NCBI GenBank assembly: GCA_963805645.1
Contig: CAWDVA010000006.1
Coordinates: 340,239 to 404,238, forward strand
Reading direction: 5' to 3'
DNA length: 64,000 nt
DNA from: CAVXEH01 sp963805645
GTDB lineage: Bacteria; Chloroflexota; Limnocylindria; QHBO01
How positions within the stretch are numbered: position 1 is the first letter of the stretch; each line of letters opens with the position of its first letter. Positions 7,978-15,115 of this stretch are shown here, one piece after another. The translations under genes were made by a program, and so were the position numbers. Below the pieces are notes generated by a model. The model worked only from the letters and a program-made list of their open reading frames with translations. It was not told the origin of the DNA and did no database searches.

Positions 7978-9444
7978 TCAGGCCAGTCCCGCGCCCGGGG
8001 CGGTGAGCCGCAGCGTGCGATCGGCGAGGGCCGTGGCGAACTCCCGATCGTGGGTCACCACGCAGATCGAGCGGCCCGCAGTGCGCAGCCCCGCCAGCAG
8101 CGAGAGCATCTCGCTCCACGTCCGACGATCCTGCCCGAACGTCGGCTCGTCCAGCACCAGGACGGCCGGCGCCGCGGCGAGGGCGGTGGCAACCGAGAGA
8201 CGGCGCTTCTCGCCACCGGAGAGCGTGAAGGGGTTGGCCTCGGCGAGGTGGCCGAGATGGAGCCGATCGAGCAGCTCGTGCACGCGCCGCGTGATCTCCG
8301 CCGCCGGGAGGCGGAGCCGGCTCGGACCGATGGCGAGCTCCGCGCGCACGCTCCTCGCCAGGAACTGGTGCTCCGGCTCCTGGAAGACGCTGCCGACCGC
8401 GCCCACGAGCCGCTCGGCGCTCCAGCCGGCGATCGATTCATGCGCGTGCCCGGCCGCCAGCGCCTCGCCGGCGACCACCTCGCCCCCGGTCGGCCGGAGC
8501 AGGCCGCCCAGCATGAGCGCGAGGGTCGTCTTTCCCGATCCGTTGGGGCCGGTGACCGCCACCACCTCCGAGGAGCGCAGCCGCAGCGAGGTGCGGGCGA
8601 GCGCAGCGCGGCCATCGCCCGGATAGGTGAACGTCGCGTCCTCGGCGAGGACGAGCGTGTCGCGCACGCCGCCATCCGGGCGCTGCGACGGCACGGCACG
8701 CGCGCCGGGAACCCAGACACCCGCCTCGGCGAGCGCGGTGCCGTGGGCTCGAAAGACGTCGTGCGGTGCGCCATCGGCCACGATGCCGTTCCCGGGCGCC
8801 AGGACGATCACGCGGTCGACGAGCGGCAGGGCTGCCTCGACGCGGTGCTCCACGAGGACCATCGTGGCATCGCCACCGGCGCCGACCCGCCTGAGCACCT
8901 CCCAGAGCCGATCGCAGCCGTCCGGGTCGAGGTTCGCCGTCGGTTCATCGAGGAGCAGCAGGCCCGGTGCCAGGGCAAGGATTCCGGCCAGCGCCAGGCG
9001 CTGCTTCTCACCACCGGAGAGCGCCCCCGTGGATCGCTCGCGCGCGTAATCGAAGCCGACGGCCGCGAGCGCGGCATCCACCCGCGGCCAGATGCCCTCC
9101 GTTGGCACGCAGCGGTTCTCGAGCCCGAAGGCGACGTCGTCGCCCGCCCGGCCCATGACGATCTGCGTCTCCGGGTCCTGGAAGACGATCCCGGTCCGAT
9201 GGCGGGCCTCGGCCGGGGGCCGACCGTCGAGCAGGAGCTCGCCCGTCTCCGCCGCCCCGCCCGCGGTCTCGAGCAGTCCGGCCAGCGCCAGGAGGAGCGT
9301 CGACTTGCCCGCGCCCGACGGACCGAGGAGGAGCACCCGCTCGCCCGGCTCAATCCGCAGGGTGACATCGCGCAGGGCCCAGGCGCGGCGACCCGCGTGG
9401 CGCCATCCCCAGCCGCGCGCCTCGATCCCCACCGGCCCGCTCAT
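7978..9444 (-). CDS. ykoD: ECF transporter fused duplicated ATPase (YkoD type)
   Basis: This 488-aa protein holds two complete ABC nucleotide-binding domains. The first has LLGPSGAGKSTL, LSGGEKQRLALAG and LLLLDEPTANLD; the second has VTGPNGSGKTTL, LSGGEKRRLSVA and VLVLDEPTFGQD. A single polypeptide carrying both EcfA-type ATPases is the YkoD arrangement. The ATG at 9444 is preferred to a 58-codon extension that would overlap the upstream S-component gene and has no conserved content. It lies between ykoE and ykoC in the same operon. Confidence 0.9.
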   Translation of the reverse strand: MSGPVGIEARGWGWRHAGRRAWALRDVTLRIEPGERVLLLGPSGAGKSTLLLALAGLLETAGGAAETGELLLDGRPPAEARHRTGIVFQDPETQIVMGRAGDDVAFGLENRCVPTEGIWPRVDAALAAVGFDYARERSTGALSGGEKQRLALAGILALAPGLLLLDEPTANLDPDGCDRLWEVLRRVGAGGDATMVLVEHRVEAALPLVDRVIVLAPGNGIVADGAPHDVFRAHGTALAEAGVWVPGARAVPSQRPDGGVRDTLVLAEDATFTYPGDGRAALARTSLRLRSSEVVAVTGPNGSGKTTLALMLGGLLRPTGGEVVAGEALAAGHAHESIAGWSAERLVGAVGSVFQEPEHQFLARSVRAELAIGPSRLRLPAAEITRRVHELLDRLHLGHLAEANPFTLSGGEKRRLSVATALAAAPAVLVLDEPTFGQDRRTWSEMLSLLAGLRTAGRSICVVTHDREFATALADRTLRLTAPGAGLA

Positions 9445-9472
9445 GCCCGGAGGGTATCCGGCGCCGACCTGC

Positions 9473-10060
9473 TCAGACCGGCCTCTGCGACCGGCCGGAT
9501 GGGAAGGGTGCCAGGACGCCCGTCTGGGCCAGCGCCCGGATGAGCAGCCAGGAGCCGAGACCGGCGACCAGGATCCCGCTGATGAGCATGAAGGACCCGT
9601 ACCCGAGCTGGAGCCCAAGGTTCACGTCCGGGTAGTAGACCGGCATGTCGTGGAGCCACTCGCCCACCGCCGCCCCGCCGCCGGCCAGGAGGGCCACCGG
9701 CAGCCCATAGGCCCGGTACAGGAAGACCGCGAAGACGAGCTCGGCGCCGGCACCCTGGACGGCGCCGGACAGGACGACATCCAGGCCCCAGTACGAGCCG
9801 AGCAGCGCAGATACGATCGCGGCCACGAGCTCGGCGAGCAGGGCCGCGCCCGGCTTGCGGACGATGAGCATGGCCAGCACACCCGCCACCAGCCAGACGC
9901 CCGAGAGCAGATAGGCGAGCGGATTCACCTGCCCGCTGAAGAGCGGGAGCGTCCAGACGCCCCAACCCCAGAACACGACGCCGGCCACGACGCCGATCAC
10001 GGACGCCGTCACGATATCCACGAGCCGCCAGGCGCCGGGCGACTGCTGCGTCCCTGTCAT
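9473..10060 (-). CDS. ykoE: ECF transporter S component, YkoE-like (thiamin/HMP)
   Basis: This 195-aa membrane protein has about six hydrophobic helices, including one with FWGWGVWTLPLF and a cluster of aromatics (DMPVYYPDVNLGLQLGYGSF), resembling the YkoE substrate-capture subunit. The start is well supported: GGAGGAGAC lies just upstream of the ATG at 10060, which overlaps the stop of the thiamin pyrophosphokinase gene by 4 nt. The TPP riboswitch upstream of the operon supports a thiamin or hydroxymethylpyrimidine substrate. Confidence 0.85.
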   Translation of the reverse strand: MTGTQQSPGAWRLVDIVTASVIGVVAGVVFWGWGVWTLPLFSGQVNPLAYLLSGVWLVAGVLAMLIVRKPGAALLAELVAAIVSALLGSYWGLDVVLSGAVQGAGAELVFAVFLYRAYGLPVALLAGGGAAVGEWLHDMPVYYPDVNLGLQLGYGSFMLISGILVAGLGSWLLIRALAQTGVLAPFPSGRSQRPV

Positions 10061-10713
10061 CCGTCTCCTCCATCGGTTGTTTCTGTTTCGACCACGAGCA
10101 GGATGCCGGTCGCTGCCTCCACCCGCGGCCGGGGCCCGGCGACCACGTTGGAGAGGCCGCGCGAGCGCCCCAGCCGGAGCGTCTCCCCGGAGAGCGGGTA
10201 CCGCAGCGCGGTCGTGGTCACGCCTGTCGCGTCCCGATCGATCGGCAGGAGGGTCACGTATGAGCCCGGTGCTCCCTCGAGCTCGAGCACGCCGGGGCCG
10301 CGAAGGACCCGGACGGTGGTCGGTCCGTGCACGATCCGCACCGCGGCCGACGCGAGGTCCGCATCGGCGAGCAGGAGCAGGTTCGCGAGCTCGTGGTCGA
10401 GCCGCGGACCCCCCAGCGCCCCGAGCACCACGACCTCGTCGGCCCCGCGTCGCAGGGCCTCGTCGATCGCCAGCTCGGTATCCGAGGCATCCTTGTCGAC
10501 CGGGTGGCGGATCACGGCGGTGCCCTGCCCCGCCAGGCGATCGACGAGCGCGGCGTCCACGGAGTCGAGGTCGCCCACCAGGAGTGCCGGGACGTGCCCC
10601 GTCGCGACCAGCCAGCGAGCGCCGCCGTCCGCGGCGATCACGAGGTCGGCCGCCGAGACCACCGACGCATCGGCCGTCGCCGTCGCGCCATCGGCCACCA
10701 CCACCGCTCGCAT
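10057..10713 (-). CDS. thiN: thiamin pyrophosphokinase
   Basis: This 218-aa protein carries the TPK signature set: ADGGARWL near residues 28-35, VGDLDSVD near 46-53, KDASDTELAID near 74-84 and GALGGPRLDHELAN near 97-110. It converts thiamin plus ATP to thiamin diphosphate in the cytosol. Placed first in the riboswitch operon, it activates what the downstream ECF transporter imports. AAAGGAG lies 10 nt before the ATG at 10713. Length is normal for the bacterial enzyme. Confidence 0.92.
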   Translation of the reverse strand: MRAVVVADGATATADASVVSAADLVIAADGGARWLVATGHVPALLVGDLDSVDAALVDRLAGQGTAVIRHPVDKDASDTELAIDEALRRGADEVVVLGALGGPRLDHELANLLLLADADLASAAVRIVHGPTTVRVLRGPGVLELEGAPGSYVTLLPIDRDATGVTTTALRYPLSGETLRLGRSRGLSNVVAGPRPRVEAATGILLVVETETTDGGDG

Positions 10714-10781
10714 TGCGTGCGTCGCTCCTTTCCAGGCAGCCGCGCCGGCGCGGCCACGTCACGGCTCGGAGAACGACGAAC

Positions 10782-10803
10782 GGCGCACCCGGGTGGATGC
10801 GCC
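10782..10803 (-). terminator. Hairpin in the TPP riboswitch expression platform
   Basis: Read on the minus strand, GGCGCATCC/GGGTGCGCC forms a 9-bp stem (one G-T pair) with loop ACCC, followed by a T-rich run GTTCGTCGTTCTCC. It lies 15 nt downstream of the TPP aptamer and before thiN, where a ligand-controlled terminator belongs. Confidence 0.65.
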
Positions 10804-10818
10804 GCGAAGGTGAAACCG

Positions 10819-10900
10819 ACTCCCTGCGCTGGCATGATCCAGATCAGGTTCGAGGGTCTGCGGTCGCCCGCACTCTCAGCGCTTCGCGCGCTCCCCTGTC
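10819..10900 (-). promoter_or_regulatory. TPP riboswitch (THI element)
   Basis: On the minus strand the conserved THI-box parts appear in order: AGGGGAGC, then GCTGAGAGT, then AGACCCT, then ACCTGATCTGGATCATGCC and AGCGCAGGGA. These are the near-invariant TPP-sensing arms; ACCTGATCTGG and the CTGAGA bulge are diagnostic. It precedes thiN-ykoEDC and should switch the operon off when TPP is plentiful, most likely through the hairpin at 10782-10803. Confidence 0.95.
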
Positions 10901-10948
10901 GCTCTTGAGCTGTGACGTTGAGCCTAGCACGCGTGCGATGATCCGGCC

Positions 10949-11461
10949 ATGACCGATGCCACCAGACCTCCCGGACCCGGTTCCGACCATCGCAACGTCG
11001 AGCGCGTGACGCGCGCGGCGGCGGAGCGCGGGCTGTCCATCGACGTGCAGCGCTTTCCCGCCGGGACCCGGACCGCCCAGGATGCCGCTCGCGCGGTCGG
11101 CTGTGACGTCGCCCAGATCGTGAAGTCGCTGGTCTTCGTGGCCGATGGTCAGGTCGTCATCGCCCTGGTCTCGGGCGCTGACCGGCTCGATGTCGACCGG
11201 CTGGGCAGGGCGCTGTCCGCGGCCACGGTCCGCCGCGCGAACGCCGACGAGGCGCGCGAGGCGACCGGGTTTGCGATCGGGGGCATCCCGCCGCTCGGCC
11301 ACCGCACCGCGGTGCCGGTCGTGATCGACGACCGGCTCCTCGAGCACGAGACCGTGTGGGCCGCCGCCGGGCTCCCGGATGCGGTGTTCGCCGTCGCCCC
11401 GGCCGCGCTCGCCGAGGCGGCAGGGGCCCGGATCGCAGCCGTGGCGGCCGATCCTTCCTAG
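10949..11461 (+). CDS. YbaK/EbsC-family aminoacyl-tRNA deacylase-like protein
   Basis: This 170-aa protein fits the YbaK/ProX fold: a conserved Lys in the segment QIVKSLVFVADGQVVIALVSG, GxGG-like IGGIPPLG near residue 110, and VVIDDRLLEHETVWAAAG near the end. The family hydrolyses mischarged aminoacyl-tRNA such as Cys- or Ala-tRNAPro in trans; the exact substrate cannot be assigned. A GATGAT box ends 6 nt before the ATG, again a leaderless-type layout. It is convergent with the lipoprotein gene, whose end it overlaps by 4 nt. A second, different YbaK-like gene is at 47728-48246. Confidence 0.82.
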   Translation: MTDATRPPGPGSDHRNVERVTRAAAERGLSIDVQRFPAGTRTAQDAARAVGCDVAQIVKSLVFVADGQVVIALVSGADRLDVDRLGRALSAATVRRANADEAREATGFAIGGIPPLGHRTAVPVVIDDRLLEHETVWAAAGLPDAVFAVAPAALAEAAGARIAAVAADPS

Positions 11462-11988
11462 GGGCGATCAGTCTGCACCGTGACGCGGGTCCTCCCCTCC
11501 AGGTGCTCCAGGACGAGCTGCCAGACGGTGCCCGGAGAGACCTCGAATCGCACCAGCGCCGCCTGATCCGCCGGGTAGCGGCCCACGACCGCGTAGCCGG
11601 CCGCGGGCAGTGCCTCGAGGTAGTAGTCGTACGGACCCGAACCCACCGCGTCGAGCATCCAGCGCGCGACGAGAGTGAGGTCGTCGGGTGGAAGCGGTTC
11701 GCTGATCGCGCCGGACGGCACGGGGAACCCGGTCGGCAGCCGCGGCCGCTCGTCGGTCGCGCCCGTCGGTCCGGGATCGGTCCCGTGAGACTCCACGGCG
11801 GCGGGACTCGGCGTCGCGGTCGCCGCCGCGGTTGCCGCCGCGGTCCCGTATCCCTGCGCCCCGCAGGCGGAGAGCAGAACCACCATGCTCACCATGCCGC
11901 CCACGAGCGGGGCGGCCGTGGTCGGCCGCGTCCCGCGGCGGCCGACCATCGGCGACTGTCTCGTCGACCATCCGTGAATCGTCGACAT
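11458..11988 (-). CDS. Hypothetical secreted lipoprotein
   Basis: This 176-aa protein has a lipoprotein signal: a basic N-terminus, hydrophobic stretch MVSMVVLLSAC, and lipobox LSAC (Cys about 42), then an Ala/Thr-rich linker. The C-terminal ~90 residues contain a compact region with DYYLEALPAAGYAVVGRYPADQ and a beta-rich end, which I do not recognise. GGAGGA lies 5 nt before the ATG at 11988. It is the last gene of a three-gene secreted-protein operon with the M23 peptidase and a beta-propeller protein. Function unknown. Confidence 0.7.
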   Translation of the reverse strand: MSTIHGWSTRQSPMVGRRGTRPTTAAPLVGGMVSMVVLLSACGAQGYGTAAATAAATATPSPAAVESHGTDPGPTGATDERPRLPTGFPVPSGAISEPLPPDDLTLVARWMLDAVGSGPYDYYLEALPAAGYAVVGRYPADQAALVRFEVSPGTVWQLVLEHLEGRTRVTVQTDRP

Positions 11989-11999
11989 CGGATCCTCCA

Positions 12000-12983
12000 T
12001 CACTCCGTCTGGTTGGTCTTGACGACGATCGGGACATAGAACGATCCGAGCCGCGACCAGTCGAACCAGCGCAGGCTGTTGGCGAAGAGGTTGTAGGCCT
12101 CCGAGTAGCCGCCCGGCGGTTTCGTCGCCCGAAGGCCGAACGTGAAGCGCGCCACCCCGTCGGGTGGCACCGACCGCTGGTCCATCACCGTCGGCACCCA
12201 GTTGTAGGGCCAGTCCCACGCGGCGAAGGCGCTCGCGTGCCCGGCAGGATTCCAGGTGCCGAGCATGATCCGGCCCTTCGAGACGTCCGATCGCCAGGTC
12301 CTCCCGCCCCGGTTCACGAACTCGACCCAGTGGGTGATCGTCGTGTAGCGACGGATGACTTCCGTGCCACTGTTCGACTCGCGCCGGTACGCAGCCAGGA
12401 ACGGGACTCGTCCCGGGTTCGTGGTGAAGAGCCCCGCATAGATGGGATCGACCGGGACCCAGGCCCCTCCGGATCGCGCCTGCATCTCCCAGTGCAGGTG
12501 CGCCCCATAGCACTGGCCGCTGCATCCCGAGCTGGCGATCCACTGCCCGGCGGAGACGGCCTGGCCGACCGCGACCCGCACGCCGTGGTAGGCGAGGTGG
12601 TAGTAGAGCGTCCGGCGACCGTCGGCGTGGGCGACGAGGACGAAGTTGCCGTAGGTCCCGAACTGCGTGGTTCCGTAGCCCTCGAACAGGTCGACCACCG
12701 TGCCGTCACGCGCGGCGGCGACCGGACTGCCCAGGGCCATGGGATAGTCCATGCCGGTGTGGCCGTCGTAGACGCGCCCGTAGTGCAGGGAGCAGTCGTT
12801 CCACAGGGTGTTCGCCCAGTCCCGCTGATGACAGGCGCGACCGTCCCGGTCCACGCCGTAGCTGAGCGATACGGACGGGTCGTAGAACGGCAGGGTGTAG
12901 TCGTCCGCCGCCCGGGCGGGGGACGCCCAGCCGATGGCGAAGACCAGCGCCACCGAGGCGCCGATGAGGATGCGACCGATCAT
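12000..12983 (-). CDS. Secreted M23-family metallopeptidase
   Basis: This 327-aa protein starts with a cleavable signal peptide (ILIGASVALVFAIGWASPARA). The zinc ligands of LytM-type endopeptidases are visible: H75 and D79 in HTGMDY, and H162/H164 in AHLHWEM. The C-terminal ~130 residues are an extra beta-rich domain with WVEFVNRGGRTWRSDV, reminiscent of next-to-BRCA1/Ig-like modules. It probably cleaves peptidoglycan peptides or another extracellular polymer. The start at 12983 is favoured because GGAGG precedes it and it overlaps the upstream stop in ATGA; a start 6 codons earlier is possible. Confidence 0.85.
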   Translation of the reverse strand: MIGRILIGASVALVFAIGWASPARAADDYTLPFYDPSVSLSYGVDRDGRACHQRDWANTLWNDCSLHYGRVYDGHTGMDYPMALGSPVAAARDGTVVDLFEGYGTTQFGTYGNFVLVAHADGRRTLYYHLAYHGVRVAVGQAVSAGQWIASSGCSGQCYGAHLHWEMQARSGGAWVPVDPIYAGLFTTNPGRVPFLAAYRRESNSGTEVIRRYTTITHWVEFVNRGGRTWRSDVSKGRIMLGTWNPAGHASAFAAWDWPYNWVPTVMDQRSVPPDGVARFTFGLRATKPPGGYSEAYNLFANSLRWFDWSRLGSFYVPIVVKTNQTE

Positions 12984-14062
12984 GACGCGCAGCCTCCACA
13001 CGCGCCCGTCGGGCGCATCCAGGCAGCGAGTGACGAGGTCATCTCCTGCAGGGCTCGTCCTGCCTCGTCGACGACGACGGTGTGCCGACCGCGGAGGACC
13101 GCGACCGCCCGACCGTCGGCGGCGATGCGGGGCAGCGCCCCCGGCCCGAGCGAGACGGGGTTCCCGTCACCGAGGCGCAGCAGGAAGATGCCGCCATCGG
13201 CGAGCGCATAGGCCACGCTCCTGCCGTCCGCGGCGATCGACACGTCGGTCGCGTCGGGCGCCAGCGTCGCGACGCGCGACGCCGCGCCGTTCGCCAGGCG
13301 GTCGAGCGAGACGCCGCCCCCGGGCTGATGGGAGACCGTCGCGATCCCGCCATCCGCGAGCTCCGAGGCGGCCAGGACGAGGCCCAGGGCATCGCCTCCA
13401 TCGACCGGACGGACGTGACCGGAGTCGGGGTCCACGCTCACCAGCGACGCGGCAAACGGCGCTTCCATGGAGGGGAGCGCGATCAGGAGCAGCGCTCCGC
13501 TGGCACGGAACGAGACCGCACCGGCAAACGGCCCATCGGCCAGGGCTGTCGCCGACCCGCGGGTCGTGTCCACGCGCCACAGGCGACCCAGGCCGTCGAC
13601 CACGGCCAGCCAGCCGCCGGTCGGTGCGAATGCCGCGCCGGTCACGCCCGGCATCGACACGAGCAGCTGTGCGCCGGACGGGGCGGCCAGCAGGAGCCCG
13701 GCGCCCGGGTCGTCGATCGCGTCAGCGATGGCGACGGTGCCGTCGCCGGCGACGTCGAGGAGACGCATCGCATCGCGACGCTGCCGCTCGGCTTCGCCCG
13801 GGTCGTCAGCCGGCGCGCCCGAGCGATCCGAACCGGTTGGCAGCGAGACCGTCATCAGCCGTTGGCTGCCGAAGTGCATCTGCGTCGTGGTGATGTCGCG
13901 GCCCGCCTGGCGCGCCGCATCCGCGCTGAGCGCGGTGACCGTGGGTGGTGGCTGGGCGGCCACCGAGGAGACGAGGCCGAGTGAGCCGGCGAGAGCGGCG
14001 GCGAGCAGGGCACTTGCGGCCCCGCGCGCGCGTCGCGGGCTGAGACGATGCCTGGTGGACAT
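12980..14062 (-). CDS. Secreted beta-propeller-like protein
   Basis: This 360-aa protein has a Sec signal (SALLAAALAGSLGLVSSVAA). The mature part shows repeated blade-like patterns of the form ...AxxPTGGWLAVVDGLGRLWRVD..., ...ADGRSVAYALADGGIFLLRLGDG..., ...ADGRAVAVLRGRHTVVVDEAG..., as in TolB/WD40-like propellers. No catalytic residues are evident. GGAGGATCCCG precedes the ATG at 14062, ruling for this start over a longer frame. It is the first gene of the operon with the M23 peptidase and lipoprotein and may present or regulate the peptidase (inference). Confidence 0.68.
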   Translation of the reverse strand: MSTRHRLSPRRARGAASALLAAALAGSLGLVSSVAAQPPPTVTALSADAARQAGRDITTTQMHFGSQRLMTVSLPTGSDRSGAPADDPGEAERQRRDAMRLLDVAGDGTVAIADAIDDPGAGLLLAAPSGAQLLVSMPGVTGAAFAPTGGWLAVVDGLGRLWRVDTTRGSATALADGPFAGAVSFRASGALLLIALPSMEAPFAASLVSVDPDSGHVRPVDGGDALGLVLAASELADGGIATVSHQPGGGVSLDRLANGAASRVATLAPDATDVSIAADGRSVAYALADGGIFLLRLGDGNPVSLGPGALPRIAADGRAVAVLRGRHTVVVDEAGRALQEMTSSLAAWMRPTGACGGCAS

Positions 14063-14207
14063 CGGGATCCTCCGTTCGGGTGCGACACATGGAGACTGTC
14101 CACGGGCACTGCGGGCTTCGACCACCTCCGGGCTCGTCCTGCGACGCCGGGCGTTCGGCGTGGGTGGGACGCTAGCCGTCGCGCCTTATCCGGGCCTTAT
14201 CCGCCCG

Positions 14208-14213
14208 TATACT
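14208..14213 (+). promoter_or_regulatory. -10 box TATACT, leaderless-type
   Basis: A consensus-like TATACT ends 7 nt before the ATG at 14221. No Shine-Dalgarno sequence is seen. Confidence 0.6.
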
Positions 14214-14220
14214 CGGCCCG

Positions 14221-14976
14221 ATGCCCCCGCTCACCGCACCGCTCCTGGGTCTCGCCGTGCTCGGCGTCGTCCTCGTGGGCGTCGGAGCCGCCTGGATGCG
14301 CGCCATCGGTGCGGACCCGGATCGCGCTCGCCGACTGGCCGGCGCACGGGGCATGGCCGTCGCCGAGGTCCTCGACCTGACGGAGGCACCGCCGCGGCCC
14401 GTCCGCGTCTCGGGCCGAATCCGCTGCGCGGACCCGCTGGTGGCCCCCGATGACGAGCGCCTGGTCGCCTTCCACCGCGACGTGTCGGTGCGGCTCGCGG
14501 ATGGGCGCTGGCGAACCATCGAACGCGTGCGAGAAACCCGCTCGTTCGAGCTGTGGGACCACGCTGGGTCCCTCGCGCTCGACCCGGCACAGGCCGCCGA
14601 ACCGCTCATCACCATCCCGCTGGTCTGGGAGGGATCGCCCGCCGAGCTCGTCGAGCCCCATTCGGCCGCGGTCGCGCGCCTCGCCGCCGAATCGGGCACC
14701 ATGCCCGACGCTGCCCGGGCCGTGACCCGCTCGATCTCGGTCGTCGACCCGCTGCTGGTCCTGGCCCGGGTCGAGATCGGCCCGGATGGGCCGCACCTGG
14801 TCCCGCCCCGGGACGGCTACCTCGTCTCGGCCCTCGAGCTCGACGCGGCGATGCGCCTCCTTGGCGGCTCACGCCGCCGCCAGCTGGTGCTGGCCATCGC
14901 GACCCTCGCGGCAGGCTCCGTGCTCATCGCCGGAGCCCTCCTGGCCGTGCTCCTCGCCGGGGTGCTGGGCGCCTGA
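14221..14976 (+). CDS. GIDE-domain membrane protein
   Basis: This 251-aa protein has one N-terminal and one or two C-terminal transmembrane helices around a soluble domain. The domain contains VRVSGRIRCADPLVAPDDERLVAFHRDVSV, then ADGRWRTIERVRETRSFELWDHAGSLALDP, the order seen in the GIDE/MULAN domain of prokaryotic and mitochondrial membrane proteins. No RING finger follows. Function in bacteria is not established. A TATACT box 7 nt upstream supports a monocistronic leaderless message. Confidence 0.62.
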   Translation: MPPLTAPLLGLAVLGVVLVGVGAAWMRAIGADPDRARRLAGARGMAVAEVLDLTEAPPRPVRVSGRIRCADPLVAPDDERLVAFHRDVSVRLADGRWRTIERVRETRSFELWDHAGSLALDPAQAAEPLITIPLVWEGSPAELVEPHSAAVARLAAESGTMPDAARAVTRSISVVDPLLVLARVEIGPDGPHLVPPRDGYLVSALELDAAMRLLGGSRRRQLVLAIATLAAGSVLIAGALLAVLLAGVLGA

Positions 14977-15115
14977 TCGCGGTGGTCGTACCGGTTCTCA
15001 TCGGTACCAAGGAGCCATCGCCTCCAGTGATTGCCACTTCTAGCATTCGGTGCACGGATCCTCACAGAAGCTCCATCCAGGAGCCCGGGTGGACCCCTCA
15101 CGAGGAGCGGCGGCG

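Noticed and set aside
4966..9543. A 1525-codon open frame on the plus strand
   Set aside because: It is antisense to the hydrolase and the thiamin transporter genes, has Arg/Gly/Pro-rich low-complexity translation, and also crosses the FAD gene in another frame; a product of high GC.
11458..12543. A longer form of the lipoprotein gene
   Set aside because: The extension lies antisense-shifted within the M23 peptidase gene; GGAGGA and the lipoprotein signal fix the start at 11988.
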